DNA from: an alpha proteobacterium BAL199
GTDB lineage: Bacteria > Pseudomonadota > Alphaproteobacteria > Thalassobaculales > Thalassobaculaceae
Assembly (NCBI GenBank): GCA_000171835.1
Contig: ABHC01000006.1
Span: forward strand, 124,001 to 188,000
Reading direction: 5' to 3'
Length of the DNA: 64,000 nucleotides
The position numbers and the translations under genes are program-made. Positions 9,278 to 19,163 of this stretch are shown here, one piece after another (positions within the stretch are counted from its first letter, which is position 1; each line of letters opens with the position of its first letter). The notes below the pieces were generated by a model. That model saw only the letters and a list, made by a program, of their open reading frames with translations. It ran no database searches and was not told the origin of the DNA.

Positions 9278-12200
9278 ATGGAGGAACGTGATATCAGGGA
9301 GGATAGCTCCAAGACCCGCCGACGGGGTTCCGGTTCCGTGATTCATCGCATCGCTGTCGTTTGCCTTGAGGTCGTTCTGGCGCTTGTCGTCGGGGTTGTT
9401 CTTGTGGGTGCGGTGCTGGCTTGGCGCCTGTCGGACGGGCCGATCGTTCTCGACGTGTTGAAACCCTACGTCGAGACGATGCTGAGCCCGCCGAACGCCG
9501 GGTTCCGAACCGAGGTCGGCGTCACCCAAGTGTCTTGGAACGGCTGGAATCGGGCGCTCGATGTCGTTGCCGCCGACGTCTCGATGATCGAGCCGGACGG
9601 AAGCATCCGGGCACGTGTCGATTCGATTGCGGTCGCACTCAGTCCCAAGGCGCTGTTGGCCGGCCGGCTGGCGCCGAAGCGGATCAATGTCATTGATCCG
9701 AAGGTCACCGTGGTGCGGACGGCTGACGGCGGTTGGCGCCTGATGCCGGAGAGCGACGGGCCGGCGACCGAGTTTGATCTGTCCGGCCTGCTGCAGGCGT
9801 TCTCGGGAACAACCCCTGACAGCCCGTTGTCGGAATTGCTTGAGATCGACATATCCGGCGCCCGAATCCGTTTGGTTGACGATCAACGGGGAGTGTCGGT
9901 TACAGCCCAAGGCGTTGTCGCCGCATTGGTGCGGACACGGGACGGGTTGGCATTCCACGGCGAGGCCACGGTGGCTTGGGATGCGGGAGCGCGGACACCT
10001 GTTGAATGGCATGGCGGCTATCGCAATTCATCTGGGCGTGTTGACGTGGAGGCACGGCTGAACGGCTTGCCGGTCGATGCCTTGGTCTCGCTGCACCCTG
10101 CCCTGGAACGGCTTAGGGGTATTTCGGTGCCGGTGAGCGGTGCAGTGCGCATCGCGACAGGTATTACCGGCGTCGGTCTTTCCGGTTCCGCCGAGTTGGA
10201 GTTCGGCCCCGGTCGGGTCTCGATACCCGGATTGATCGACCGGCCGGTCGATCTTGCCGGCGGAACGGCAACGATCACCGCTGGTGCTGACCTTGAACAG
10301 GTCAAGCTGGACGGGACGCTTGATCTGGGCGGACCCAAGGTCGCGCTGTCGGCGACCGCGCTGCGCGCCGGTTCGGGCTACGGAGTGACGCTTGACGCCG
10401 TGGCGGAGAAGATGCCGGTCAATGATCTTGAGCGCTATTGGCCCGAGATTGTCGCCCCACCGGCACGCGAATGGGTCACCGAAAACCTGCGCGATGGCAT
10501 TGTGCCGCGGGCAACCGCGCATGCCGAGGCGTGGCTCGATCCGACGGACGTCGGAACGCTGCGCCTCGATACGATCGGCGGCAAGATCGACTTCACCGGA
10601 GTGACGACCCACTACTTTCGCCCGCTGCCGCCGGTCACCGCCGTGGAAGGCACCGCGGTGTACGATGCCGACAGCTTCGATATTACGATTACCGCGGGCC
10701 GCCTGGACCGGCTGACGCTGGATCGGTCGCGTGTGCTGATCCGGGGACTGGTGGTGGAGGTCGAATACGCTGACATCGACGTCGCGGTGCGCGGTCCGCT
10801 GTCCGATGCCTTGCGAGTGATCGATCACCAGCCGCTCGGCTACCCGAAGAAGCTTGGCCTCAAGCCTGACGAGGTGTCCGGCTTGGCTGGCGCCCGGCTG
10901 CGCTTCGACTTCCTGCTGCGCAAGGACTTGACGATAGAGCAGGTGAAGTTGGCTGCGGCAGCGAATCTCACCAACGTCCACCTGCCGGGCGTGGTGGCGG
11001 GGCACGACCTGGATGACGCAGAACTGACCCTCGACCTGAACGGCGCCGGCATGAAGCTGTCGGGGACGGGAACCGTTCTGGGTGCCAAGGCGGAGGTCGC
11101 GCTCGACCAGCGGTTCCACCGCCGCGGTTCCTACACCAGCCGCAGCCGGATCAAGACCGTAGCGACGCGGGAGCGTCTTGCGGCCTTCGGGTTGGATCTC
11201 GGTGAGACGATCGACGGTACCATGGCGGTGGTGGCGGAGTCGGAAATCCGCCCGGATGGGGTCGAAACGGTACGCTTCACCGCCGATTTGCAGAACACAT
11301 CCCTACGGTTCCCGGACATCCGATGGGAAAAGCCGGCGGGCGCCAGCGGAATGATCCGCGGACGGATGACTGTTCGCGGTGGCAGCCCGGTCTCGATCGA
11401 CGAATTCGATCTGCAGGCGGGAGACATGGCGATCCAGGCGGTGGCGACCCTTGCCCCCGGCGCACGTCTGAAGGTCATCGATGTCGCGCGGCTGCGCCTT
11501 GGTCGGACGGACGCGGCCGGCCGGATCGAGCGTTTGAACAACGGCGAGTGGCGCTTGGCGCTGCGTGGTCCGACGATCGATCTGTCGCCGATCCTCGACT
11601 CGGATGATGAGGCAACCGACCCACCCAAGACGGCGGACGAGGCGCCCTCCAACCCCTTGGCGCTTGACCTGCGGGTGGCGGCGGACACGTTGACGCTGAC
11701 CAAAAAGGCGACCTTCACGCGGGCCACCCTGGCGGTTCGCAGCACCGGCAAGCGGCTTGAGTCACTGGATTTGCGCGGGCGTGTCGGTGAAGGGTATGCC
11801 GCCCTCACCGTGCAGCCGATTGACGGCCAGCGCCGTTTGACCCTGCGGGCCGAGGATGCAGGCGAGTTCCTGCGGGCCCTCGACATCGTCGATACCATCC
11901 GCGGCGGCCGGCTCGGGGTGGATGGTCGCCTGACTGGGGACGGCCTGGAAGACGGTCTGTTGATGACCGCCCGGATCGAGGAGTTCCATGTGGTCCAGGC
12001 GCCGGTCTTGGCCAGTGTCTTGTCGGTTGCGTCGTTCACCGGACTAGCCGACCTGCTGCGCGGCGACGGTATTCGGTTTGCCCGGATGCGCGTCGATCTC
12101 ACCATGACGCCGGAGCGTATCGAAGCGCGCAACGGAGTGGCGTACGGACCCGGCCTCGGTATCAAGGCTGAAGGAGCTTATGACCGGTCGTCGGAACTGA

Positions 12201-12496
12201 TCGACTTCGTCGGATTGATTGCCCCCGCATACTCATTGTCCAGACTGATCGACAAGATTCCGGTGTTCGGTGAATTGCTGACAGGCGGCGAAGGCGAGGG
12301 GCTGCTGGCGACGGAGTTCCGGGTTCGCGGCAAATTGGACACCCCCAAGGTCTCGGTGAACCCGCTCACCGCGCTTGCGCCGGGGTTTTTACGCGACCTG
12401 TTGTCCACCGCTGAACGTCCGGCCGACGCCCCGGTCGTCGAGCCACCGTCGACGGAAAAGATTGACCCGTTGAAGCGTGAGGACCGGGGGCGCTGA
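9278..12496 (+). CDS. AsmA/YhdP-like envelope protein (DUF3971)
   Basis: 1072 residues from ATG 9278, just before a basic segment and one N-terminal membrane helix (about 23-48, rich in V, L and A). The rest is a long beta-rich periplasmic region. The C-terminal part (EGAYDRSSELIDFVGLIAPAYSLSRL and GEGEGLLATEFRVRG) is the AsmA-like C-terminal signature, and the middle fits DUF3971. Relatives (YhdP, TamB, AsmA) are rod-like proteins implicated in phospholipid transport to the outer membrane. It is divergent from glnE. The family call is firm; a lipid-transport role is inferred from E. coli paralogues. Confidence 0.85.
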   Translation: MEERDIREDSSKTRRRGSGSVIHRIAVVCLEVVLALVVGVVLVGAVLAWRLSDGPIVLDVLKPYVETMLSPPNAGFRTEVGVTQVSWNGWNRALDVVAADVSMIEPDGSIRARVDSIAVALSPKALLAGRLAPKRINVIDPKVTVVRTADGGWRLMPESDGPATEFDLSGLLQAFSGTTPDSPLSELLEIDISGARIRLVDDQRGVSVTAQGVVAALVRTRDGLAFHGEATVAWDAGARTPVEWHGGYRNSSGRVDVEARLNGLPVDALVSLHPALERLRGISVPVSGAVRIATGITGVGLSGSAELEFGPGRVSIPGLIDRPVDLAGGTATITAGADLEQVKLDGTLDLGGPKVALSATALRAGSGYGVTLDAVAEKMPVNDLERYWPEIVAPPAREWVTENLRDGIVPRATAHAEAWLDPTDVGTLRLDTIGGKIDFTGVTTHYFRPLPPVTAVEGTAVYDADSFDITITAGRLDRLTLDRSRVLIRGLVVEVEYADIDVAVRGPLSDALRVIDHQPLGYPKKLGLKPDEVSGLAGARLRFDFLLRKDLTIEQVKLAAAANLTNVHLPGVVAGHDLDDAELTLDLNGAGMKLSGTGTVLGAKAEVALDQRFHRRGSYTSRSRIKTVATRERLAAFGLDLGETIDGTMAVVAESEIRPDGVETVRFTADLQNTSLRFPDIRWEKPAGASGMIRGRMTVRGGSPVSIDEFDLQAGDMAIQAVATLAPGARLKVIDVARLRLGRTDAAGRIERLNNGEWRLALRGPTIDLSPILDSDDEATDPPKTADEAPSNPLALDLRVAADTLTLTKKATFTRATLAVRSTGKRLESLDLRGRVGEGYAALTVQPIDGQRRLTLRAEDAGEFLRALDIVDTIRGGRLGVDGRLTGDGLEDGLLMTARIEEFHVVQAPVLASVLSVASFTGLADLLRGDGIRFARMRVDLTMTPERIEARNGVAYGPGLGIKAEGAYDRSSELIDFVGLIAPAYSLSRLIDKIPVFGELLTGGEGEGLLATEFRVRGKLDTPKVSVNPLTALAPGFLRDLLSTAERPADAPVVEPPSTEKIDPLKREDRGR

Positions 12497-12517
12497 GACG
12501 TCCCGCCGGCGGGCGTC
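12497..12517 (+). terminator. GC-rich hairpin after the AsmA-like gene
   Basis: Directly after the TGA, GACG-T-CCCGCC is followed by GGCGGGCGTC, a ten-pair stem with one bulged T and no unpaired loop as written. No T-run follows, so intrinsic termination would be weak. It sits between the convergent AsmA-like and tyrS genes. Confidence 0.35.
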
Positions 12518-12626
12518 GTTGGCCAGATCACGCACGTCCTCTCGACAGCCTTTGCCAGTGGCGTATGGCGGTCAGTCCGATCTCGTGACAAGTGCGCTCG
12601 TCACGCGTCGGAGGACGTTGTGACGA

Positions 12627-13880
12627 CTACGCCACTCTCAGCAGGGCGTGGCGCTTGCGGCCCGACGACAGCTTGATCACGCCGTCACCGTCGAGGCTGG
12701 ATTCGCCGAGCGTTGCGTTCTCGTCGTCGACCGGTTGGTCGTTGACCCGAGCACCGCCACCGCGAATCAGGCGGCGCGCCTCGCCGTTCGAAGCGGCCAG
12801 ACCGGCCCGACGCAGCGCCTCGACCACCGAGAGGCCAGACGCCAACTCGGAGCGCGGGACGTCCACGCTTGGCAGGCCCTCGGCGGAGTTGCCCGCTTCG
12901 AAGGTCTGGCGGGCGGTTTCCGCCGCGTCGTCAGCCGCGGCCCGACCGTGGCACAGCGCGGTCACCTCGGTCGCGAGGATCTTCTTCGCCTCGTTGATCT
13001 CGGTGCCGCCCAGCGCCTCCAGCTTGGCGACCTCGTCCAGCGGCATCTCGGTGAACAGCTTCAGGAACCGCCCGACGTCAGCGTCGTCGGTGTTGCGCCA
13101 GAACTGCCAGAAATCATAGACGCTCAACCGGTCGGCGTTCAGCCACACCGCGCCCTGGGCCGTCTTGCCCATCTTGGCGCCAGACGACGTGGTGATCAGC
13201 GGCGAGGTCAGGCCGAAGATGGTCTGCTGATCGACCCGGCGGGTCAGTTCGACGCCGTTGACGATGTTGCCCCACTGGTCCGAGCCACCCATCTGCAGCA
13301 CGCAGCCGTAGCGGCGGCGCAGCTCCAGGAAGTCGTACGCCTGCAGGATCATGTAGTTGAACTCAAGAAAGCTCAGCGACTGCTCCCGTTCCAGCCGCAA
13401 CTTGACCGAGTCGAAGCTGAGCATCCGGTTGACCGAAAAATGCGCGCCGTAGTCACGCAGGAACGGAATGTATTCGAGCTTGTCCAGCCAGTCGGCATTG
13501 TCGACCATGACGGCGTCGGTCGCGGCGTCGCCGAAGGCCAGGTACTTGTCGAAGACCTGCAGGATCCCGGCCTTGTTGCGGGCAATGTCCTCTTCGGACA
13601 AGAGCTTGCGTGCTTCGTCCTTGAACGACGGATCGCCGACCTTGGAGGTGCCGCCGCCCATCAGCACGATCGGCTTGTGGCCGGTCTTCTGCATCCAGCG
13701 CAGCAGCATGATCTGCAGCAGCGAGCCGATGTGCAGGCTGTCGGCGGTGCAGTCGAACCCGATATACCCCGTGACCATCTTCGACGAGAATTCGGCGTCC
13801 AGCGCTTCCAGGTCGGTGCACTGGTGAAAGAAGCCGCGATCGGTGATCGCCTTCAGGAAGTCGGAGCGGGGCGTGGTCAT
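12627..13880 (-). CDS. tyrS: Tyrosyl-tRNA synthetase
   Basis: 417 residues. The class I motifs are present: HIGS at about 50-53 (HIGH) and GAKMGKT in the second half (KMSKS variant typical of bacterial TyrRS). GGSDQWGN is the tyrosine-binding signature. The C-terminal segment [21 protein letters not shown] is the S4 RNA-binding domain. It charges tRNA-Tyr with tyrosine. ATG 13880 ([10 protein letters not shown]) was preferred over an upstream non-ATG extension because it gives the normal family N-terminus. It is divergent from anmK with a 92-base gap, a common gene pair in proteobacteria. Confidence 0.97.
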   Translation of the reverse strand: MTTPRSDFLKAITDRGFFHQCTDLEALDAEFSSKMVTGYIGFDCTADSLHIGSLLQIMLLRWMQKTGHKPIVLMGGGTSKVGDPSFKDEARKLLSEEDIARNKAGILQVFDKYLAFGDAATDAVMVDNADWLDKLEYIPFLRDYGAHFSVNRMLSFDSVKLRLEREQSLSFLEFNYMILQAYDFLELRRRYGCVLQMGGSDQWGNIVNGVELTRRVDQQTIFGLTSPLITTSSGAKMGKTAQGAVWLNADRLSVYDFWQFWRNTDDADVGRFLKLFTEMPLDEVAKLEALGGTEINEAKKILATEVTALCHGRAAADDAAETARQTFEAGNSAEGLPSVDVPRSELASGLSVVEALRRAGLAASNGEARRLIRGGGARVNDQPVDDENATLGESSLDGDGVIKLSSGRKRHALLRVA

Positions 13881-13972
13881 GGTTCGGATCCGTCTTGCAA
13901 GTCCGCGCAGGGCGACGGGATGTACCACACGCAGCGCTTGCCAGTCGACTATCGGCGCGGGATGGTCGACAG

Positions 13973-15067
13973 ATGAAAGCCACCGATCTGACCACCGTCA
14001 TCGGCCTGATGAGCGGCACGTCCATGGACGGCATCGACGCGGCTGTGATCCGCACCGACGGGCAATCGCGCGTGGAGACCGGACCAGCCGTCACCATCCC
14101 GTACGATGATGAGTTTCGAACGCGTTTGCGGTCGGTCCTGGGCGAGCGTGGCGATGTGCCTGGCGTTGAGCGTGAACTGACCGATCGGCACGCTGCGGCC
14201 GTGCGACGCCTGCTCGACGAGGCCGGATTGTCCTCGGACCTGGTCGACCTCGTCGGCTTCCACGGCCACACCATCCGGCACGAGCCGGACAAGGGCATCA
14301 CCCGCCAGATCGGTGATGGCGCGCGGTTGGCGGCAACCTTGGGCATCAATGTGGTCGATGGCCTGCGATACGCCGATGTTGCGGTCGGCGGTGAGGGCGC
14401 ACCGCTGGCGCCGGCCTACCACCGGGCGCTGGCCGGTGGCCTGGAGCGACCGGTCGCCGTGCTGAACTTGGGCGGGGTCGGCAACGTTACTTGGATTGGT
14501 CCCGGCGACGACGACCTGCTGGCGTTCGATACCGGGCCGGCCAACGCCCCGCTCGACGATTGGTGCCGACGGATGACTGGTCGGCCGTATGACGTCGACG
14601 GCGTGCTGGCGGCGGGTGGGCAGGTCGATCGCGGCCGGCTGGACCGCTTGATGGAACACGGGTATTTCGGGCGGAATCCGCCGAAATCTTTGGATCGGGA
14701 CGAGTTCGCCTCGATCTCAGACAGTGCGACGACCGGATTGAACGCTGCCGACGGCGCGGCGCTGCTGGCGGCGTTCTCGGTGGCGGCCGTGGTCCGGGCC
14801 GTTGATTGGCTTCCCGTCCGACCGGCGCGCTGGATTGTGTGCGGCGGCGGCCGGCGGAATCCGGTTGTGATGTCGGGTCTGCGCTCCAGGCTCGGCGTAC
14901 CGGTCGATGACGCTGACACGCTGGGCTGGGACGGCGACGCGCTGGAAGCCCAGGCCTTCGCCTATCTGGCGGTCCGCAGCCGCCTCGGCCTGCCGATCAG
15001 CTTCCCGGGAACGACACGCGCTCCGAGGCCGATGACCGGCGGCCGGTTCTGGCCAAAGCCGAACTGA
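13973..15067 (+). CDS. anmK: Anhydro-N-acetylmuramic acid kinase
   Basis: 364 residues. The N-terminal [12 protein letters not shown] (about 11-22) is the hallmark of AnmK, an ASKHA-fold sugar kinase. [11 protein letters not shown] and [12 protein letters not shown] are further family motifs around the substrate and nucleotide sites. The enzyme phosphorylates and opens 1,6-anhydro-MurNAc during peptidoglycan recycling. The divergent partner tyrS is the usual neighbour. ATG 13973 fits the family start although the ribosome site is weak. Confidence 0.95.
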   Translation: MKATDLTTVIGLMSGTSMDGIDAAVIRTDGQSRVETGPAVTIPYDDEFRTRLRSVLGERGDVPGVERELTDRHAAAVRRLLDEAGLSSDLVDLVGFHGHTIRHEPDKGITRQIGDGARLAATLGINVVDGLRYADVAVGGEGAPLAPAYHRALAGGLERPVAVLNLGGVGNVTWIGPGDDDLLAFDTGPANAPLDDWCRRMTGRPYDVDGVLAAGGQVDRGRLDRLMEHGYFGRNPPKSLDRDEFASISDSATTGLNAADGAALLAAFSVAAVVRAVDWLPVRPARWIVCGGGRRNPVVMSGLRSRLGVPVDDADTLGWDGDALEAQAFAYLAVRSRLGLPISFPGTTRAPRPMTGGRFWPKPN

Positions 15068-15073
15068 GATCGG

Positions 15074-15733
15074 TCAGGCGGACGCCTTGTCGTGGGCGGC
15101 CATCGACTTGTCGAGATAAGTGCCGACGATGTCGGTCAACTGATCGATCTGCTGGCCGAAGAAGTGGTTCGCACCCTTGATCACCGTGTGGGTGATGGTG
15201 ATGCCGCGCTGGGCCGACAGCTTGTCGACCAGCTTCTTCACCGATTCCGGTGTGACGATGTCGTCCTGGTCGCCCTGGACCATGATGCCGGAAGCCGGGC
15301 AGGGGGCCAGGAAGGTGAAGTCGAACATGTTGGCCGGCGGGGCGATCGAGACGAAGCCGGTGATCTCCGGGCGGCGCATCAGCAACTGCATGCCGATCCA
15401 GGCGCCGAACGAGAACCCGCCGATCCAGCAGTACTTCGCATTCGGGTTGTAGGTCTGCAGCCAGTCCAGCGCGGTCGCCGCGTCCGACAACTCTCCTTCG
15501 CCGCCGGTGTAGACGCCCTGGGAGCGACCGACACCGCGGAAGTTGAAGCGCAGGGTGGAGAACCCGCGGGCCACGAAGGTCTGGTACATCGAGTACACGA
15601 CCTTGTTGTTCATCGTGCCGCCGTGCTGCGGATGCGGGTGCAGCATCAACGCAATCGGCGCGGCCGGCTCCGGAGCGTGCAGATACCGTCCCTCAATGCG
15701 TCCTTCGGGACCGTTGATTGTAACCTCGGGCAT
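15074..15733 (-). CDS. Alpha/beta hydrolase of the dienelactone hydrolase-like type
   Basis: 219 residues from the second of two adjacent ATG codons (15736 and 15733); GAGGAA sits just upstream and spaces better to 15733. The opening MPEVTINGPEGRIEGRY is typical of a widespread alphaproteobacterial hydrolase. Visible elements are HPHPQHGGTMNNKVV, a GGFSFGAW nucleophile elbow (Ser in GxSxG), the acid loop VQGDQDDIV and the catalytic His in KGANHFF. It is soluble, with no signal peptide. The substrate is unknown. It ends convergently with anmK, 6 bases away. Confidence 0.85.
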   Translation of the reverse strand: MPEVTINGPEGRIEGRYLHAPEPAAPIALMLHPHPQHGGTMNNKVVYSMYQTFVARGFSTLRFNFRGVGRSQGVYTGGEGELSDAATALDWLQTYNPNAKYCWIGGFSFGAWIGMQLLMRRPEITGFVSIAPPANMFDFTFLAPCPASGIMVQGDQDDIVTPESVKKLVDKLSAQRGITITHTVIKGANHFFGQQIDQLTDIVGTYLDKSMAAHDKASA

Positions 15734-15910
15734 CATTTCCTCGCGACCGGACTCAGCGTAAGCGGTGCACATAGCGCGTTGAGCGTCGTTTTGTCGATTC
15801 TGTTGAATGTCGGCATCGTCGGCTTGGAGTCCAGACATGCCGTCATCTCGGTGCGCGATTGACGTTGGGCGGTGCGGTTCGTACGACAGGCGCGTGCTGA
15901 GGACATGGAC

Positions 15911-17029
15911 ATGACCGCCGCGGTGTATCTCGATCACAACGCCACCACGCCGATCCGGCCGGCGGCGCTGGACGCGCTGGTGCAGACCGCGCGTGCCGTT
16001 GGCAACCCGTCGTCGGTGCACGGCGCCGGTCGCGCCGCACGGGGACGGCTTGAGACGGCGAGATCGCAGGTTGCAGCCTTGGTCGGGCGGCCGGCGGCGC
16101 AAGTGGTCTTCACGTCGGGTGGGACCGAGGCGGACGCCTTGGCGGTGCGTGGATCCAACAGACAGCGGTGTCTGGTATCGGCGATCGAGCATGACGCGGT
16201 ACTGGCAGCCGCCGACGGTGCGCAGCGGATTACCGTCGGCGCCGAAGGCCGGGTCGACTTGGCAGATCTGGAGCAACGGCTGGCGGCTGGTGATGCGCCG
16301 GCACTGGTCTCGGTGATGTGGGTGAACAACGAGACCGGCGTGATCCAGCCGATCGCCGAGGTGGTTCGGCTCGCACATGCGGCCGGCGCGCTGGTGCATG
16401 TCGACGCAGTCCAAGGAGCCGGCAAGCTCGACCCGTCGTCACTCGCCGGTGCGGACCTGATCGCGCTGTCGGCACACAAGATCGGGGGTCCCGCTGGAGT
16501 GGGCGCGCTGGTAGTCCGCCCGGAAGTGGTGGTGCGGGCGCTGGCAGTCGGCGGCGGGCAGGAGCGTGGGTTTCGTTCGGGTACCGAAAACCTTCCCGGC
16601 ATCGCCGGGTTCGGCGCAGCTGCTGAGGCGATCGGAGCAACGGGCGGCGATGAGATGCGGCATGCCCGCGTCCTGCGCGATCGCTTGGAGGCCGAGGTGC
16701 TTGCATTGGCGCCCGAGGCGCGGGTGTTTGGACAGGCGGCCGACCGGGTCGCTACCACGACCTGTCTCGGCTTGCCCGGCGTGCCGGCCGAGACCCAGGT
16801 GATGACGCTCGATCTCGCCGGTATAGCGGTCAGCGCCGGGTCCGCCTGTTCCTCCGGCAAGGTAAAGCGCTCGCACGTGCTGGCCGCCATGCTGGGCGAC
16901 GACCCGATCACCGGGCAGGCCATCCGGATCAGCCTCGGCTGGACCACCACGGCGGCGGACGTCGACCGGTTCGTTGCCGCGTGGTCGGCGATGCGCGATC
17001 GTCTGTCGCCGACCGCCCGCTCCCTCTGA
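15911..17029 (+). CDS. Cysteine desulfurase (NifS/IscS-like)
   Basis: 372 residues, PLP fold type I. The N-terminus VYLDHNATTP is characteristic. SAHKIGGP places the PLP lysine at Lys190, and the mobile active-site loop SAGSACSSG places the persulfide-forming Cys313. The enzyme removes sulfur from cysteine as an enzyme-bound persulfide for Fe-S clusters, thiamin or tRNA thiolation. TenA and MnmA follow on the same strand, so sulfur delivery to MnmA is a reasonable inference. The start could be ATG 15905 or 15911. No IscU/IscA scaffold gene is adjacent, which argues against the housekeeping isc operon. Confidence 0.9.
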   Translation: MTAAVYLDHNATTPIRPAALDALVQTARAVGNPSSVHGAGRAARGRLETARSQVAALVGRPAAQVVFTSGGTEADALAVRGSNRQRCLVSAIEHDAVLAAADGAQRITVGAEGRVDLADLEQRLAAGDAPALVSVMWVNNETGVIQPIAEVVRLAHAAGALVHVDAVQGAGKLDPSSLAGADLIALSAHKIGGPAGVGALVVRPEVVVRALAVGGGQERGFRSGTENLPGIAGFGAAAEAIGATGGDEMRHARVLRDRLEAEVLALAPEARVFGQAADRVATTTCLGLPGVPAETQVMTLDLAGIAVSAGSACSSGKVKRSHVLAAMLGDDPITGQAIRISLGWTTTAADVDRFVAAWSAMRDRLSPTARSL

Positions 17030-17056
17030 ACTCTCACGATCAGGATCGACCTCTCG

Positions 17057-17761
17057 ATGACCGACAGCACCGACCTCGTCCCCGCCGGATCGTTCTGCGC
17101 CCGGTTGATCGACGCCTGCACGGCCTCCTGGGATGCCTACACACGACATCCCTTCGTCGCCGGCATGGCGGACGGCGCACTACCGCAGCCGGCGTTCCGG
17201 TACTACCTGCAGCAGGACTACCTGTTCCTGATCCACTTCGCGCGGGCGTACGCCCTGGCGGTCTATAAGGCTGACGACCTGGAGGACATGCGTTCCGCGG
17301 CCGCAACGGTATCGGCTCTGCTCGATACCGAAATGAAACTGCATGTGCAGTATTGCGCCGGTCTCGGTATGACCGAGGCGGCGATGGCGGCCGTTCCCGA
17401 GGATCCGGCCTGCGTCGCCTACACCCGCTTCGTGCTGGACCGCGGCCATTCCGGTGACCTGCTGGATTTGTATGCCGCCCTGGCACCCTGCGTGATCGGC
17501 TACGGCGTGATCGGCGCCCGACTGGTGGCCGACCCGGCCACTCGGCGCGGCGCCGGCAATCCCTATGATGCGTGGATCGCCATGTACTCCGGCGAGGACT
17601 ACCGCGCGGTAGTGCGCAAGTCGGTCGCCCAGATTGACCGGCTGGCGGCGCGCCGCGGCGGCGAGGCGCGGTTCGGTTCACTGGCGGCGACCTTCCGTCT
17701 CGCAACTGACCTTGAAGTTGGCTTCTGGCAGATGGGGCTCGACGCTGCGGCCCGAAACTGA
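17057..17761 (+). CDS. tenA: TenA family thiaminase II / aminopyrimidine aminohydrolase
   Basis: 234 residues, all-helical TenA fold. FRYYLQQDYLFLIHFARAYALA is the signature helix with the active-site Asp and Tyr. YCAGLGMTE contains the region of the catalytic cysteine, and YAALAPCVIGYGVIG and MYSGEDY match later conserved helices. The family hydrolyses aminomethylpyrimidine breakdown products of thiamin for salvage. It lies between the cysteine desulfurase and mnmA, 27 bases after the first, in a sulfur- and thiamin-themed group. Confidence 0.9.
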   Translation: MTDSTDLVPAGSFCARLIDACTASWDAYTRHPFVAGMADGALPQPAFRYYLQQDYLFLIHFARAYALAVYKADDLEDMRSAAATVSALLDTEMKLHVQYCAGLGMTEAAMAAVPEDPACVAYTRFVLDRGHSGDLLDLYAALAPCVIGYGVIGARLVADPATRRGAGNPYDAWIAMYSGEDYRAVVRKSVAQIDRLAARRGGEARFGSLAATFRLATDLEVGFWQMGLDAAARN

Positions 17762-17809
17762 CGCCGTGGTTGCTTGCGTCATACCGGTTCCCGGCCCTAT
17801 ATCCCCGTC

Positions 17810-18994
17810 ATGACCACAACCGTTCCCGATCTCGATCTCGGCCTGCCGGGGCCGCGCAGCGCCCGCCGGGTGGTGGTCGCCATGTCCGGTGGCGTCGACA
17901 GCTCGGTGACCGCGGCACTGCTGAAGGAAGCCGGCTACGACGTTGTCGGCATCACCCTGCAACTGTACGACCACGGTGCCGCGGTGGCGCGCAAGGGGGC
18001 GTGCTGCGCCGGCTCCGACATCCACGACGCCCGCACCGTGGCCGAGCGGCTCGGCATCCCGCACTATGTGCTCGACTATGAAAGTCGATTCCGCGAGAGC
18101 GTGATCGACGACTTCGCCGACAGCTACCTGCGCGGCGAAACCCCGATCCCGTGCGTGCGCTGCAACCAGACGGTCAAGTTCCGCGACCTGCTGACCACGG
18201 CCCGCGACCTCGGCGCCGAGGCGCTGGCAACCGGCCATTACGTCCGCCGTGTGCTCGGCCCGGACGGACCGGAATTGCACCGCGCGGTCGATCCCGGCAA
18301 GGACCAGAGCTATTTCCTGTTCGCCACCACACCGGAGCAGTTGGCGTTCCTGCGTTTCCCGCTCGGCAGCATGAGCAAGGAGGCGACCCGTGACGAGGCC
18401 CGTCGCCTCGGCCTCGTGGTGCAGGACAAGCCGGACAGCCAGGACATCTGCTTCGTGCCGAACGGCAACTACGCCGAGGTGGTGAAGAAGCTGCGGCCCG
18501 GCGCGGCGGATCCCGGCGACATCGTGCACCTGGACGGTACCGTGCTCGGCCAGCATGACGGGGTAATCCATTATACGGTCGGGCAGCGTCGGGGTATCGG
18601 CGTTGGCGGCCGGCGCGGTGCGGAGGGCGAAGCGGCGACTGATCCGCTGTACGTGGTGCGGCTGGACCCGGACGCCCGACGGGTGATCGTCGGTCCGCGC
18701 GAGGCGCTGGCGGCCGAGACTGTGCTGGCCGGTGAGGTCAACTGGCTGGGAGCGGACGGTGGCGTTCCGGAATCGGGTGCACGCGCCCAGGTCAAGCTGC
18801 GGTCGGTGCAGGCGCCGGTGACGGCGACGGTGTACGGCGACGCGGCCGGCGGCGCCCGGGTAGTGCTCGACCAGCCGCAGTACGGCGTCTCGGCCGGTCA
18901 GGCGGCGGTGTTCTATGGCGAGGACGGTGCCCGCGTCCTGGGCGGCGGCTGGATCCGCGGGATCGAGGCGCCCGCCGGAACCGTGGCGGCCTGA
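17810..18994 (+). CDS. mnmA: tRNA-specific 2-thiouridylase
   Basis: 394 residues. The PP-loop ATP site SGGVDSSV lies at about 26-33. IPCVRCN (about 120) holds the first catalytic cysteine and DSQDICFV the second, so both thiolation cysteines are present. VGQRRGIGV and YVVRLD lead into the C-terminal beta domain. MnmA adds sulfur to U34 of tRNAs for Lys, Glu and Gln. The sulfur comes from a cysteine desulfurase relay, and one is encoded two genes upstream. ATG 17810 gives the family N-terminus. Confidence 0.96.
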   Translation: MTTTVPDLDLGLPGPRSARRVVVAMSGGVDSSVTAALLKEAGYDVVGITLQLYDHGAAVARKGACCAGSDIHDARTVAERLGIPHYVLDYESRFRESVIDDFADSYLRGETPIPCVRCNQTVKFRDLLTTARDLGAEALATGHYVRRVLGPDGPELHRAVDPGKDQSYFLFATTPEQLAFLRFPLGSMSKEATRDEARRLGLVVQDKPDSQDICFVPNGNYAEVVKKLRPGAADPGDIVHLDGTVLGQHDGVIHYTVGQRRGIGVGGRRGAEGEAATDPLYVVRLDPDARRVIVGPREALAAETVLAGEVNWLGADGGVPESGARAQVKLRSVQAPVTATVYGDAAGGARVVLDQPQYGVSAGQAAVFYGEDGARVLGGGWIRGIEAPAGTVAA

Positions 18995-19013
18995 GCGCCG
19001 CACCGCGGGATCG

Positions 19014-19042
19014 TTGACACGGCGGAGGCCCGTGCGTATATC
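19014..19042 (+). promoter_or_regulatory. Sigma-70-type promoter for tRNA-Met
   Basis: TTGACA at 19014-19019 is a perfect -35 box. A 17-base spacer leads to TATATC at 19037-19042 as the -10 box. Transcription would begin near 19049, about 23 bases before the mature tRNA. This is the clearest vegetative promoter in the window. Confidence 0.8.
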
Positions 19043-19071
19043 GACCGTCCGCCGGCCATGCCGGTCTCGGT

Positions 19072-19148
19072 GGCGGAGTAGCTCAGCTGGTTAGAGCAGT
19101 GGAATCATAATCCACGTGTCGGGGGTTCAAGTCCCTCCTCCGCTACCA
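19072..19148 (+). tRNA. tRNA-Met (CAU), elongator type
   Basis: A 77-base cloverleaf. The acceptor strands GGCGGAG and CTCCGCT pair with a terminal G-U. The D stem is GCTC/GAGC, and the anticodon stem GTGGA/TCCAC encloses loop ATCATAA, giving anticodon CAT. The T stem GGGGG/CCCTC closes loop TTCAAGT, and CCA is encoded. The form matches alphaproteobacterial elongator Met tRNA rather than initiator tRNA. CAT could also be the lysidine-modified Ile2 tRNA, which is less likely. Confidence 0.95.
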
Positions 19149-19163
19149 CTTTTCTTCAAGCCA

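Noticed and set aside
10028-11119. Minus-strand open frame opposite the AsmA-like gene
   Set aside because: Shadow frame; no ribosome site and no domain pattern.
15734-16414. Extended start for the alpha/beta hydrolase reaching into the cysteine desulfurase gene
   Set aside because: The extension lies opposite the desulfurase coding sequence and lacks family similarity; the ATG at 15733 fits.
19072-19148. tRNA considered as an att site with an integrated element
   Set aside because: No integrase gene and no repeated tRNA 3' end were found downstream in the window.
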